Counted from the stretch's first letter, positions 16,794-27,392 are shown. The stretch is 64,000 nucleotides of DNA from Acinetobacter indicus CIP 110367 (GCF_000488255.1 NZ_KI530754.1:124001-188000); one strand, 5' to 3'. The notes: generated by a model not told the origin, from the sequence alone. Numbers and translations: made by a program.

Positions 16794-17063
16794 TTAGTGT
16801 ACCGTTGTACTGTTTAAATATTGCTGTAGATGTTCGCGACTGCCCTCAAATTTGACCTGAATTTCATCTTCATGCAGGGTACTATGCCCGGCACTGGCAA
16901 AGGAGATATTGACCTGATAACGCTTGCTGTCAGCATCAATAAGTTGTTGAAAATAGACTTTATCTCCAATACTGAGCACATAGTTGCTATTGCCAATAAT
17001 GGTCACGCCCTGTTCATCTTCCAAGAGCAAATCTGCATGATGCAGATAACCAATCACGTCCAT
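16794..17063 (-). CDS. Hypothetical protein (89 aa)
   Basis: A small soluble, beta-rich protein beginning MDVIGYLHHADLLLEDEQG and containing GNSNYVLSIGDKVYF and a HEDEIQVKFEG strand. No signal peptide or membrane helix. The longest frame starts at 17099, but the ATG at 17063 has AAAGGAG at ideal spacing. It stands between acnB and a small lipoprotein gene with its own terminator. I do not recognise a family. Confidence 0.7.
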   Translation of the reverse strand: MDVIGYLHHADLLLEDEQGVTIIGNSNYVLSIGDKVYFQQLIDADSKRYQVNISFASAGHSTLHEDEIQVKFEGSREHLQQYLNSTTVH

Positions 17064-17285
17064 GATGTGCTCCTTTCTTCTGGCTATTGTTAAATCCATT
17101 ATTCATTAAAAAGATAAGCTTTTCTATATTGGTGCTAAAGAAAAGTGTCACAATATATATTTATATTGCTTAGGCTATTTAGAAATAAGTAGAGGAAGGA
17201 AAATTAGGTTAAATATCCGCTTAAAAAAATAGATCATCGCAGCGAATTTTGATTATTGTTATCTATATGCAGAAATAGTGAGCAC

Positions 17286-17324
17286 AAAAAAATGCCAGAT
17301 TACAAATATGTCATCTGGCATTTT
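17286..17324. terminator. Terminator of the small lipoprotein gene
   Basis: AAATGCCAGAT / ATCTGGCATTT hairpin with a twelve-base loop, just after the minus-strand stop at 17336. Confidence 0.8.
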
Positions 17325-17335
17325 GGGTTCATGAC

Positions 17336-17695
17336 TTAAAAACGTCGATAATCCGGCATTTCGTCATACGGCGTAGCCAGACATTTTTCTGTATATTGCG
17401 TTTTAATTTTCTCACGCGCGGCATCTACATCACCCTTCACTTCCTGTTCAGGCATGGCATAGACCGTTTCAATAATCTCAAAAATAAATTTGCGTGTGGT
17501 TTCATCTTCTACTTTGTCCGCATGGGCCAGTGCCTGATCTTTTTCAATGGCATTTTGACGATCCAGCATGATGGTTCGTGCTGCATTGCCAACACTGGTA
17601 CAGTAACCTTTCCATTGCTCTTCCGGGGTTAAGGGCTTTTTCTCTGCACAGCCAGCCAATGCAATTACGGCAGCCAAAGCGAATAGTTTGTTCAT
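17336..17695 (-). CDS. Small lipoprotein of unknown function (119 aa)
   Basis: The N-terminus MNKLFALAAVIALAGC is a textbook lipoprotein signal with lipobox LAGC and the modified Cys at residue 16. The mature part is helical and charged, with further Cys at the positions in GYCTSVG and EKCLATP, which could form a disulfide in the periplasm. It ends DEMPDYRRF. It is a single-gene unit; tamB lies about 110 bases upstream of it in the same direction. No known domain recognised. Confidence 0.8.
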   Translation of the reverse strand: MNKLFALAAVIALAGCAEKKPLTPEEQWKGYCTSVGNAARTIMLDRQNAIEKDQALAHADKVEDETTRKFIFEIIETVYAMPEQEVKGDVDAAREKIKTQYTEKCLATPYDEMPDYRRF

Positions 17696-17802
17696 GCATA
17701 CTCTCCTATTTCCGCTATGATAATCAAAGTTATCCTGAATGAGAAATCGGCCAGAAAAAATGCGCCCGTGTTGAGCGCATTTTCAAGTTAAGGTCATACA
17801 GC

Positions 17803-20800
17803 TTAGAAACGCCAGTTATAGAAAATATCCACGGCACGTTCCAGCGACTGACTGGCTTCCAGATACAGACGTTTGTTCATCTGATAACGCAAGGTCAGCT
17901 TGTTCACCGGGGTAAACACGCCCACGCCATAACGGATAAACAGATCCGGAGTGATATAACCGGTCAGGCTGACCTGGGTATCATCCCCCGTACCCTGTGC
18001 ATCTAAAGCCAACCCACTTAAACCAAAGGTACGCCCAATCTGGTTGGTCAGGGCACGCGTGCCGCCTAAACCAAGACTGATACCTGCCGCCGCAATGGTA
18101 TTGTTGACATCGGAACGGAAACTGTCGGTCTGGCTTAAACCGCTGGCACCTTCGTTAATCCGGCCGGTAATCAGGGCATTTAGTGCTTCCTGCTCGGACA
18201 AGCCGGCATCGTTATAGACCTGAATATTCGGACCAGAAGCCGTTCCGGTCACCCGCACCCCGACTACGCTGCCCTGTACGCTCTTGTTGGCATCAATATC
18301 CAGACTCGGATTAGCTAATGGTCCATTAAAACGGGCGATGGCACGGTTTAAATCCAGACTTTGGCCATAGGCTTCAATCTTGACGCGCTGGCTAACCCCA
18401 ATTGCACCATTGGCGCGCATGGCGGTTTCCAGACCACGCTGACTCAGATACAGACGGCCCACCAGTGGAATACGGCTGTCAAAGCCCTGGAAGATGACCT
18501 GATCGCCCAGATTCAGTTCCAGATCGGCACGAATATCCCAAGGACGCGCAGAGCGTAATACCGCCAGCTGGTCTTGCCCTTCATGCACCACACGCACATC
18601 CGAAGACAGATTCACCACCGGATCGGAAGCCTCAGGCATGGAAATTAACGCACGCGGCACATCGACCTTGCCATTTAAGCTTAAACGTTTCTGAGTCGGA
18701 AAAACCTCCATGGATAAATCCGGCGTCACAATGGCAGTAATTAGCGGCGCCTGACGCACCAGCAGATTATCCCCTTTTAAGTTCAGCTGAATTTTCGGTA
18801 CGCCTTTCCAGTCAACATGACCGGTTAAATGTCCCACGCCCTGACCACTGTTAAATGCGCCATTAATTGTGGCCGAATCCTGTCGAATCGAGGAATACAG
18901 CTGCACATTGGTCAGGTTCACCGGCAGGGAAATCATACTGATGGCACCATCTTTCAGACGCATTTCACCGGTCAGTAATGGCTGGGTTAACGTACCGCCG
19001 ACCTTACCGGCAAAGGACAATACCCCAGCCATAGAACGCACATCGGCAATAAACGGCTTAAAGACTTTTAACTGCACTTCATTAAAGGCAATTTCACCGC
19101 GCATCGGCTTACGCTCGGTATATGGATCAATAATAACATTGGCATAACCGGCACCAATTTCCGGGGTTTTCACATCCAGTCGAATTTGCAGACCTTCGGC
19201 AATACTTTTAGCCACCACAGCCACCTGATCATAGCTTAAGGTCGAACCCAGTTCTTGCGGGTCATCACCTGCCAGACCAATGACCCCATTACGGGTTACC
19301 AGACGTGCATCAATTTTTGGCCGCTGGCCTTGTGCCCAGGAGGCTTTGGCATGTCCATTGACTTTACCGGTAATCGCCAGACCTTCCGGCATAAAGGCGG
19401 CAAAATCGTTCAGGTCGACATTGCGCGTTACAAAGGACACATTGCCTCGGTTTTTATTGACCCGAATTGGCTGGTCAAAACACAACTGGCTTTGCTGGCT
19501 CATCCAGCAATGCGCACCCACAAACAGATCACTGGTTTTGGTCTGGAAGATGACCGAGGCATTCTGACGCTGCACCAGACGGGTTCTTAAGGAGTCAAAA
19601 TCACCTTTCTGGATTTGACCCAGCCAGTTATTTTCAGCATTAAAGCCGCCGGCCAGCTGCACATAGAAGCTACTTAAACGGTTTTCCGCTTTCACTTTCA
19701 GCAGATGCGCCTGGCGGGTACCGGCCAGTGAAATCTCGCCTTTTTGAATTTCACGGTTGCCGCTACGTAAATTTTCCAGACTGGCCGTAAGCAAGGTTGG
19801 GGTATTTTCCGAGGTCGGCAATTCACCGCGTAAACGCATTTTGCGTACGCTAAACAGGTTATTTAAACCAAAATCATCGACCACCAGATTGGCGGTGGCC
19901 TGCAAACGTGGTTGCGACTGCACATTTAAATAGCCATAAGCACGGCCACGCAAACCGGCATACAGTTCATACAGTGCTGGTGCATTCAGTTTGATTCTCA
20001 GGTTTTGTGCATTACCAGTAGCCTGAATCTGGTTCTTGGCATAGGCCAGATATAAATTATTGGCCTCAAACTGCTGCGGCAGGAAACCTTGCTGATTGGC
20101 ATCCATCAACAGGGCCAGATTACCGGTACCACGTACCGGTTTATTGTTGATCATGCCGGCCAGATTGAGCTTTTCAATATTGATGCGTTTAAGCTGATCT
20201 GACCAAACCCCTTGGGTACGTACATTTCCCGACAGCTCGCCGCGCACACTCGAGACAAAATAATGCGGTTTAAAGCGGATTAAAGAGGCGTTCAGGTTCC
20301 AGCCAATGCCATTTTTCAGGTTCAGCATACCATTGGCCAGAATCTGCCCGGCCACACCGTCATGACGCAGGTCTGAAATCTTGATCAGCTCCGGTGTACC
20401 GGACAGTTTCAGCTTTAAACTGCCCTGACTGGCTTCCAGCAGACTGCTGTTGAGCGCGCCATCATAATTGACCGCGAAGCTCTTGAAGCCGCCACCCGCA
20501 CGTTCATCATGGAACAGCAAGGCCACGGTACTGTTCCCGGTCAAATGCACTGTTTCATCCTGCTCGGCCAGACGACCGCGTAAATCAATATTGTTTAAAT
20601 GAATAATCTGCTGGTTTGGACTGGCAAAACCATTGGCCTGCAAACGGCCATTCAGCAGATTGACCGGAGCAGCATCAGCAATGATTTTCGGATTAAAATT
20701 ATCCGCGTTTAAGGTAGCATTCCATTTGAGCTGGCGTTTGTCGGTTGGCAGTTCAATCAGCGCACGGCCCGTCAAGGTGCCGGCGCCGGCGTTATAACTA

Positions 20801-22314
20801 AAGCTTGGTACATCCAGATTATTGTTCTTCAGATTCAGCTCAGCCTTATACATGCCCGCTGGTAAAGCACCCTGCTCATGCTGCGCCACCTGGGTTGCGA
20901 CAAAAATCTTTTGCTGGCCTTCGACCAGGGCCATCTGCACATCACCCGATTCACTGGATAACCAGCCAATATAAGGCATCGCGCGGTCAATATTGTTCCA
21001 GCGCACATCCAGTACCATGGGGTTTGGCTGGCGGTTTTTCGGCGCATTCTGATCCAGTTTCAGGTTCCAGGTTTCATAGCGGTCGAAATCGACCTGCGCC
21101 GTCAGATGAGTTCCATTTTCTAAATGGCCTTTAGAGGCAATTTGAGCATCCAGACTTGGCGGCAGAAAATCCTGCACCACTTGCGGAATGAGTGGGTCTT
21201 TCGGATTAATCTTGTCCAGGCGACCGGTAATATCCCAGCTGACGCGCTCGTTCCAGCCGACCACACCAGCCACATTCACGGCGCCCTGCATCAGCTGGCC
21301 ATTTAAGTTGCTGATGTTCAGCTGATTGACCAGATCGGTATGCATGAGCGCGGTATATTGTCCTTTTGGAATATCTTTACCTGTCAGATCGGTAGCGACA
21401 TCTAAATCCAGACGCTTGATATCACCCTTAAACTTGGCTGTGCCGTCTTCTGTATACAGCTCCCAGTCTTGTAACAGCGGCCAATGGTATTGATTGAACT
21501 GCAGCTCGCCAAACATGGGCACATTTTTACGCATTGGATGCAGCACCACCCAACCGGTGAGCAAATCGGGCGTATAGGTCGCCACCCCGGCCTGAATGGT
21601 ATCTAAAGACCCTTTGGCCACCACTTTAATATCATGAATATTCAGGCTGTTATTTAACGAAGGTAAATTCACATCACCAATGGCATTCAGCGGATATTTG
21701 CCATAAAAATCCATATCTCCGCTGGCATTTTTGACCGACAGATAATCCATACGCATACTGGAATCTTCAAATTCCAGTTTGGTGCCCGACCACAGCGCAT
21801 CGTTCAGGATCACATCATAAAAATTGACTTTGCTGCCACCTGAAGTCTGAATCAGCAAACGGTCCAGATCGGCATGATCAAGCCGGAGTACAAAAGGCAG
21901 ACGGATTTCATTAAACTTGAATGGTCCATCACTTGGCGGTCCTTTGGTGGTAATTTGCAGATTACGCACATCGGCATGGGTAAAATGGATTTCCTTATTC
22001 AGCACGGCGCGCCAGCCCAGCATGACATCAGCGCGGTCAATTTTGACATCGACTGATTTTAGCGTAACCAGAATATTGCGCAGAATAATACCGCGTAATA
22101 AGTTTCCGCCTTCATATTCATACTGAATGATCTGCTGACGTTCCAGCACCCGGTCAAGCAGGAATTTACTGCCACGGTCGGTCGAGAACATGATTGCCAA
22201 AGCCGATACCAGCAACACCACCATAAACAGCAGTGACAACAAGGCACTTCTGACTATTCTGCGCTTTTTGGGTACAGGCGCGGGTGTATTTGGTTGCTGT
22301 TCAACTTCAGCCAT
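17803..22314 (-). CDS. tamB: Translocation and assembly module inner-membrane subunit TamB
   Basis: A 1503-residue protein with an N-terminal membrane anchor (about residues 24-45) after a short basic-proline stretch, then a very long repeating beta structure, and the TamB (DUF490) domain in the last 350 or so residues, which ends with the aromatic C-terminus NWRF. TamB forms a groove-like bridge across the periplasm and works with TamA in outer-membrane protein and lipid homeostasis. Length is larger than E. coli TamB (1259) but usual for this group as far as I recall. It starts 21 bases after the tamA stop, so the two form an operon. Confidence 0.95.
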   Translation of the reverse strand: MAEVEQQPNTPAPVPKKRRIVRSALLSLLFMVVLLVSALAIMFSTDRGSKFLLDRVLERQQIIQYEYEGGNLLRGIILRNILVTLKSVDVKIDRADVMLGWRAVLNKEIHFTHADVRNLQITTKGPPSDGPFKFNEIRLPFVLRLDHADLDRLLIQTSGGSKVNFYDVILNDALWSGTKLEFEDSSMRMDYLSVKNASGDMDFYGKYPLNAIGDVNLPSLNNSLNIHDIKVVAKGSLDTIQAGVATYTPDLLTGWVVLHPMRKNVPMFGELQFNQYHWPLLQDWELYTEDGTAKFKGDIKRLDLDVATDLTGKDIPKGQYTALMHTDLVNQLNISNLNGQLMQGAVNVAGVVGWNERVSWDITGRLDKINPKDPLIPQVVQDFLPPSLDAQIASKGHLENGTHLTAQVDFDRYETWNLKLDQNAPKNRQPNPMVLDVRWNNIDRAMPYIGWLSSESGDVQMALVEGQQKIFVATQVAQHEQGALPAGMYKAELNLKNNNLDVPSFSYNAGAGTLTGRALIELPTDKRQLKWNATLNADNFNPKIIADAAPVNLLNGRLQANGFASPNQQIIHLNNIDLRGRLAEQDETVHLTGNSTVALLFHDERAGGGFKSFAVNYDGALNSSLLEASQGSLKLKLSGTPELIKISDLRHDGVAGQILANGMLNLKNGIGWNLNASLIRFKPHYFVSSVRGELSGNVRTQGVWSDQLKRINIEKLNLAGMINNKPVRGTGNLALLMDANQQGFLPQQFEANNLYLAYAKNQIQATGNAQNLRIKLNAPALYELYAGLRGRAYGYLNVQSQPRLQATANLVVDDFGLNNLFSVRKMRLRGELPTSENTPTLLTASLENLRSGNREIQKGEISLAGTRQAHLLKVKAENRLSSFYVQLAGGFNAENNWLGQIQKGDFDSLRTRLVQRQNASVIFQTKTSDLFVGAHCWMSQQSQLCFDQPIRVNKNRGNVSFVTRNVDLNDFAAFMPEGLAITGKVNGHAKASWAQGQRPKIDARLVTRNGVIGLAGDDPQELGSTLSYDQVAVVAKSIAEGLQIRLDVKTPEIGAGYANVIIDPYTERKPMRGEIAFNEVQLKVFKPFIADVRSMAGVLSFAGKVGGTLTQPLLTGEMRLKDGAISMISLPVNLTNVQLYSSIRQDSATINGAFNSGQGVGHLTGHVDWKGVPKIQLNLKGDNLLVRQAPLITAIVTPDLSMEVFPTQKRLSLNGKVDVPRALISMPEASDPVVNLSSDVRVVHEGQDQLAVLRSARPWDIRADLELNLGDQVIFQGFDSRIPLVGRLYLSQRGLETAMRANGAIGVSQRVKIEAYGQSLDLNRAIARFNGPLANPSLDIDANKSVQGSVVGVRVTGTASGPNIQVYNDAGLSEQEALNALITGRINEGASGLSQTDSFRSDVNNTIAAAGISLGLGGTRALTNQIGRTFGLSGLALDAQGTGDDTQVSLTGYITPDLFIRYGVGVFTPVNKLTLRYQMNKRLYLEASQSLERAVDIFYNWRF

Positions 22315-22335
22315 AGTTCTCTCTAAATCTTAATT

Positions 22336-25086
22336 TTATAATTGCGAGCCAATAAAGAAATGCAGACGAATTGGATGATTCTCATCCGAAATGCCCGAAG
22401 CAACATCGACCCGAATTGGGCCAATCGGTGATGCCCAGCGTACCCCTAAACCGATACTGTATTCGGTCGGATTGCTAAAATCGGCATCATAGGCATTACC
22501 AAAATCGCTAAAAATTGCGGCGCGCCAGCCTTCCCTGAATTGATAGTTATATTCCAGCGAGCCCACCCCAAGTGCTTGTCCACCAATTTTAAAGCCATCA
22601 ATTTGCGGAGACAGGCTCTTAAAGTCAAAACCGCGAATGGTCTGATCCCCACCAGCAAAGTAACGCAGATTATAAGGCACTTTGCTAAAATCTTCGGTCA
22701 CGATATAACCCAAATCGGCACGACCGACAAACTGATGATCGTTATTTTCACCCAGAGAATAAATAAAACGCCAGCCGGCATTTAAGATTGCCATATCGGC
22801 ATCGGACAACAGGCTTTCACTGCCGAGTTCAACTTTATAAATCTGCTTGAAACCACGGGTCGGATTGACACGCGGACTGCTGTCAGTACGCGACAGTTCA
22901 TAACCAAACAGTAAAGATTGCTGCTCGGTGGAACCATTGCCAATAAAGGCGTCAGGAATCTTGTCAATATCGACCACACCGTTCTGGGTTAAACGGTCCA
23001 GACGGTAACGCAGACCATAAGCATGTTGCCAGCTGCCACGCGGGTTTTTAATAATCCGGTCGGCGCCGGCCACTGCCGATTCAATTAACAGGTCATTGCC
23101 GGCAGAAACATCGCTACGCTCTTCACGCTCATAACCGGCCACCAAAGTAATATAGTCATTCAGTGGATGATTATAGGGAATGCTATAGCGGCCATCTAAA
23201 GACTGGCGGATTTCAGATAGTTCCAGGTTGGCATCGAAGGAGTGACCACGACGGTTAACAATGGCCCGGCGATACTGGCCACGTACACGCATTCCGGTAT
23301 CTGTGCCATAACCGGCACCGACTTCTGCACTGTTCAGCTTGTCGGCGTTCAAAGTCACAATCACCGGAATTTTCTTTTCCAGACGTGCCTGTTCTTTTAG
23401 CCGTTCTTCTTCTGACTGCTGGGTTTCCTGTTCGACTCGCAGCTGACGGATGTTTTCATTCTGCTCGGCTTCCTGAGTGCCGGCAAACTGGTCTTCATCC
23501 ACCACTGACTGGGTCACTTCTTCAGTCGAGCTTAAATCTTTCTGGTCCTGAACCGGCTGGAAGTCTTCAGCGGAAAGTTTGCGCTGATCAACCAGGGCCT
23601 GAATATCCGGTGGCAACTCTGTTGGGCGTCCCAGCGGATCGGGACGCATGGTATCGACCAACGTATAGTTAAAATAACGTGAGTTGGTCAGGTTATTGGC
23701 CAGACCGTTGACCCGCCAGAAAGTATAATCGGCGCCATCTTCCCACGGCACCATGCTTTCCAGAATATCCATATCCAGAGGAAATTCTTTGCTCGGATCG
23801 CTCATCCGGAACTGGGCCGGCCCCAACGTATAACGCTCGCCGGTTTCATAGCGCAGATTAATATCGGCAGTATTTTGCGGCTGCGCCACTTTCACGTCAT
23901 GCAGGCGCCAATAGCCATCAAAGAAACCGTTATTGGAGGCAGCATCATTAATCCGGGTTTTGGTCTCTTCATACAGACCGTGGTGAAACACATCGCCCAC
24001 ATCCTGATCGGGCAGGACGCGAATTACCTGGAACTGTGCCAGATTCTCACCTGGGCCGCTAAATTCAATATTCTGCTCCTGCACACGCACCGGTGTATTT
24101 GGTGTGACCAGAACCCGCACCCGGCTGTCATTCAGCTTTTCAAACTTGAATTCGGCATGATAAAAGCCGACGGCCTGTGCCGCCTGATTAGATAAAGAAC
24201 GCAGCTGTGGTAAAGCCGAGGGAAAATCGGCAAAAGATTCCTGGGTAAAACTGGACAGTTTGCCGCGCACATTGGCACGCAGATTTTCCAGTGCCGTGGC
24301 ATAGGCCTCTGCGGAAACTTCACCACTATTTTCGGCGCCGGTAATCACCACATCGGCACTAATCCGGGGCACCCGTGCAGTATTTAACTCACGCGGTGGA
24401 CGTACCTTATACAGCAAGCGCCGGAAAAACCCCGGTTTATCGGCATCGGCCACTTCTGTATTCAGGCCCAATTCAGTCAGGGTTCGGCCGGAGGTATTCG
24501 CTTCCACCACAATCTGGCTGTCGGCGCGAATACTGTCCATGAGCTGGTCGACATTGACCGGAGACTGGTTAATTTCGGCCAGTTCCTGCTGGGTGGCATC
24601 ATTAATCAGTACTTCGGTATTCTGCTCGGCGCGATACTGGCGTGCTTCCTGTTTGGCCTGTTCAGCGATCTGGAAAATTTCTGCGGCCATATTGGCATCG
24701 ACCGGCATTACCGGTAAATCATCCAGATTTTCCAGTTCAATTGGCTGAAACGCGGCTATCGGTTCACTGCTATTTTGCTGCTGTTGCAACATCTCCAGAC
24801 TGTCCGGCTCAGTGCTGGGCACCTGAAAATTCTCAATTTTTTCTAATTCTTCAGGGGTATCTTTGCCTTGGCTGAGCGCCAGATCGCGAATTTCCTGTTT
24901 CATGTCGGCCGATGCGACCGGATCGCTCACCGCTTCCGCCACTGCGGGAGGATTTTGACTAAAGCCCTGCTGTGCGACTAAACTTAAAAAGATGCTCAGA
25001 CAAAGTTGTCTGGAATGCCTCCACTGAATTATGGCATGCATACTGTTAGACAGCGCAGACTTTTTAAAAGTTCGGTTCACAAGCAT
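22336..25086 (-). CDS. tamA: Outer-membrane assembly protein TamA (BamA/TamA family)
   Basis: The C-terminal part (last 350 residues) is an Omp85 barrel with motifs such as VNPTRGFKQIYKVELG and RYFAGGDQTIRGFDFKSL, the latter being the conserved loop-6 RGF motif. It is preceded by POTRA-like domains. The protein is unusually long (916 residues against about 577 in E. coli): a Q/E-rich region of about 170 residues follows the signal, and another Q/E-rich insert lies before the barrel. The open frame extends to a TTG at 25128, but the ATG at 25086 is a better start; an ATG 15 codons later would give a more compact signal peptide. It is the first gene of the tamA-tamB operon. Confidence 0.93.
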   Translation of the reverse strand: MLVNRTFKKSALSNSMHAIIQWRHSRQLCLSIFLSLVAQQGFSQNPPAVAEAVSDPVASADMKQEIRDLALSQGKDTPEELEKIENFQVPSTEPDSLEMLQQQQNSSEPIAAFQPIELENLDDLPVMPVDANMAAEIFQIAEQAKQEARQYRAEQNTEVLINDATQQELAEINQSPVNVDQLMDSIRADSQIVVEANTSGRTLTELGLNTEVADADKPGFFRRLLYKVRPPRELNTARVPRISADVVITGAENSGEVSAEAYATALENLRANVRGKLSSFTQESFADFPSALPQLRSLSNQAAQAVGFYHAEFKFEKLNDSRVRVLVTPNTPVRVQEQNIEFSGPGENLAQFQVIRVLPDQDVGDVFHHGLYEETKTRINDAASNNGFFDGYWRLHDVKVAQPQNTADINLRYETGERYTLGPAQFRMSDPSKEFPLDMDILESMVPWEDGADYTFWRVNGLANNLTNSRYFNYTLVDTMRPDPLGRPTELPPDIQALVDQRKLSAEDFQPVQDQKDLSSTEEVTQSVVDEDQFAGTQEAEQNENIRQLRVEQETQQSEEERLKEQARLEKKIPVIVTLNADKLNSAEVGAGYGTDTGMRVRGQYRRAIVNRRGHSFDANLELSEIRQSLDGRYSIPYNHPLNDYITLVAGYEREERSDVSAGNDLLIESAVAGADRIIKNPRGSWQHAYGLRYRLDRLTQNGVVDIDKIPDAFIGNGSTEQQSLLFGYELSRTDSSPRVNPTRGFKQIYKVELGSESLLSDADMAILNAGWRFIYSLGENNDHQFVGRADLGYIVTEDFSKVPYNLRYFAGGDQTIRGFDFKSLSPQIDGFKIGGQALGVGSLEYNYQFREGWRAAIFSDFGNAYDADFSNPTEYSIGLGVRWASPIGPIRVDVASGISDENHPIRLHFFIGSQL

Positions 25087-25263
25087 AGAAAACTCTAAAT
25101 TTAATCTTTTTAATGGAAAAATCCGCAATGAAATGTTCGCTAACAGACTCTAATTTATTGGATTTTTTCAACAGTGAAAACACTGCAAAATATCATACAT
25201 GATTTTCGGGCAATTATATCAATTGGTCACATTTCTTAATAAAACTAATGAAGTCCACTTCTT

Positions 25264-26583
25264 ATGGAAAAAAATGAAAATTTGCTAGCCACACGACGCT
25301 TCTTGCCCATGTTCTGTACCCAGTTTCTGGGCGCGCTGAATGACAACGTGTTTAAGCAGGCTTTGCTGCTGGTGATTACCTATGGCTGGATCAGTCAGCA
25401 ATCTGGCAGTATCAGCACCCTGAATAATCTGGCGGCACTGCTGTTCATTTTACCCTATTTTATTTTCTCGGCCACAGCCGGACAAATTGCCGATAAATAT
25501 GAACGCTCGCAGCTGGTGCGTTATTTAAAACTGCTGGAAATTGCGGTGATGTTACTGGCCACGGTCGGCTTCCTGATTGGCAACTTATGGTTACTGATGT
25601 TTGCCCTGTTTTTAATGGGTACCCAATCGACCTTTTTTGGTCCCATCAAATATGCGATTTTGCCAGAAATCCTGAAACCGAATGAGTTGATGTCGGGAAA
25701 TGCGCTGTTCCAGTCCGGCACCTCAATTGCCATTCTGGTCGGGATGATTCTAGGCGGCGCGGTGATTTCCCTCTCCGCTGGTAATTTACTCTGGATCAGC
25801 CTGACCGTGCTGGCTATTGCCGTGGTCGGTTATCTTGCCAGCCGTTTTATTTTAAAACAGCCGATTGCTGCACCGCAGTTACAGGTGGACTGGAACTTTT
25901 TCCGTACCAGTATTCAAACCTTAAAATATGCCAAAAACCTGCCGCTGATTTTTCTGATTTTACTCGGTAACTCCTGGTACTGGTTTTATGGCGCGACGTA
26001 TCTGACCCAAATTCCGCAGCTGACCCAGCAAAACCTGCATGCGTCTGAAAATGTGGTCAGCTTATTGCTAACTTTCTTCTCGGTCGGGATTGGTGTCGGT
26101 TCATTACTCTGTCGTAAAATTGGCGGCACCGAGGTAAATATCAAGATGGTGCCGATTGGTGCGGTCGGTTTAACCGTATTTGCGTTTTATCTGGCTGCTG
26201 CACTGGCCTTTGTACCACCACAAACTGGTGAACTACTGGGCTTAAGCGAAGTCTTTCAGCAAGGCTGGAGTTATTATCATGTGATGCTAGCCGTGACCTT
26301 GCTCGGTATTAGTGGCGGTTTTTATATTGTGCCCCTATATGCCATGATGCAAGCCTATTCACCGCGCTCGCATCGTGCCCGGGTGGTGGCAGCCAATAAT
26401 ATTTTAAATGCGATTTTTATGGTTTCTTCAGCCATCTTCTCGATTATTATTTTAAGCGTGCTGCAAATTGACCTTAAAATTCTGTTTTGCATTACTGCTG
26501 TTTTAAGCGCCATATTCACCATCTGGCTCTTGTTTAAACTCAAGTCTATGCTTGATACTGCAGCAGACCCTCTGGAGGATTAA
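25264..26583 (+). CDS. MFS transporter, lysophospholipid carrier LplT-like
   Basis: A 439-residue membrane protein with about twelve helices. The start RRFLPMFCTQFLGALNDNVF and the later GPIKYAILPEIL are the pattern of LplT and of the carrier half of Aas fusions, which flip lysophospholipids across the inner membrane for re-acylation. No acyltransferase domain is fused or adjacent, so the substrate is inferred from family. It ends four bases before coq7, so these two are likely one unit. Divergent from tamA, with 180 bases between them. Confidence 0.8.
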   Translation: MEKNENLLATRRFLPMFCTQFLGALNDNVFKQALLLVITYGWISQQSGSISTLNNLAALLFILPYFIFSATAGQIADKYERSQLVRYLKLLEIAVMLLATVGFLIGNLWLLMFALFLMGTQSTFFGPIKYAILPEILKPNELMSGNALFQSGTSIAILVGMILGGAVISLSAGNLLWISLTVLAIAVVGYLASRFILKQPIAAPQLQVDWNFFRTSIQTLKYAKNLPLIFLILLGNSWYWFYGATYLTQIPQLTQQNLHASENVVSLLLTFFSVGIGVGSLLCRKIGGTEVNIKMVPIGAVGLTVFAFYLAAALAFVPPQTGELLGLSEVFQQGWSYYHVMLAVTLLGISGGFYIVPLYAMMQAYSPRSHRARVVAANNILNAIFMVSSAIFSIIILSVLQIDLKILFCITAVLSAIFTIWLLFKLKSMLDTAADPLED

Positions 26584-26587
26584 ATTC

Positions 26588-27223
26588 ATGCGTCATTACA
26601 CCGGTCTCGACAAGTTTATTCATTCATTTGATCAGGCCTTACGCAGCCTGGTTCCGGGCGTCACCTCGGCTCAGCGCGATAATCCTGGGCAAAATACTCC
26701 AACTCAATTAGCAGTGAGTGAAGCGCGTCATGTGGCGGGATTAATGCGGGTCAATCATAGTGGTGAAGTTTGTGCGCAGGCGCTGTATCATGGTCAGGCA
26801 CTGACAGCGAAGCTCCCGAATGTACGCCGCGAAATGGAACAGGCCGCCATTGAAGAACAGGATCATTTGGCCTGGTGTGAAGACCGTTTAAAAGAACTGG
26901 ATAGCCATACCAGCCTGCTCAATCCGGTCTGGTACGGACTATCTTTTGGCATGGGCGCTATTGCCGGAATTGCCGGAGACAAATATAGCTTAGGTTTTGT
27001 CGCTGAAACTGAGCGTCAGGTCAGCCTGCATTTAGAAGATCATATTCGTCAATTGCCAGCACATGATGAACGCTCGCGCAAAATTCTGGAACAAATGAAC
27101 GAGGATGAGCTGCATCATCGTGATACGGCGCTAAATGCAGGCGGGGTTGATCTCCCTGCACCTGTACATATTGCTATGACCGGTATTTCAAAACTGATGA
27201 CCAAGACTAGTTATTATATTTAA
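26588..27223 (+). CDS. coq7: 2-polyprenyl-3-methyl-6-methoxy-1,4-benzoquinone monooxygenase
   Basis: This 211-residue protein is a Coq7-type di-iron hydroxylase, the aerobic C6 hydroxylation step of ubiquinone synthesis. The iron-ligand motifs are visible: RVNHSGEVCAQALYHGQ, EEQDHLAWCEDRL, the HLEDHI segment and NEDELHHRDTA. The frame runs further upstream, but ATG 26588 has GGAGG at good spacing and fits the family start MRHYTGLDKF. A hairpin terminator follows at 27262-27292. It probably is co-transcribed with the LplT-like carrier. Confidence 0.95.
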   Translation: MRHYTGLDKFIHSFDQALRSLVPGVTSAQRDNPGQNTPTQLAVSEARHVAGLMRVNHSGEVCAQALYHGQALTAKLPNVRREMEQAAIEEQDHLAWCEDRLKELDSHTSLLNPVWYGLSFGMGAIAGIAGDKYSLGFVAETERQVSLHLEDHIRQLPAHDERSRKILEQMNEDELHHRDTALNAGGVDLPAPVHIAMTGISKLMTKTSYYI

Positions 27224-27261
27224 GCGTTTTATCTTCATCATGTTTGATGAAAGATTCCAAA

Positions 27262-27292
27262 AACAGCCTGCATCCTCGCAGGCTGTTTTATC
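27262..27292 (+). terminator. Terminator of coq7
   Basis: AACAGCCTGC / GCAGGCTGTT hairpin with trailing T-run. Confidence 0.85.
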
Positions 27293-27345
27293 ATGCGTGT
27301 GCAAGCTTAAGTAAAATCAACACGACCAATTTATCTACTTAATTT

Positions 27346-27374
27346 AAAAAGCCCGGTATAAAAACCGGGCTTGC
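27346..27374. terminator. Terminator of folB-folK
   Basis: AAGCCCGGT / ACCGGGCTT hairpin preceded by A-run, so T-run on the minus strand; lies about 20 bases after the folK stop. Confidence 0.75.
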
Positions 27375-27392
27375 TGATAAACCATGTCATCT

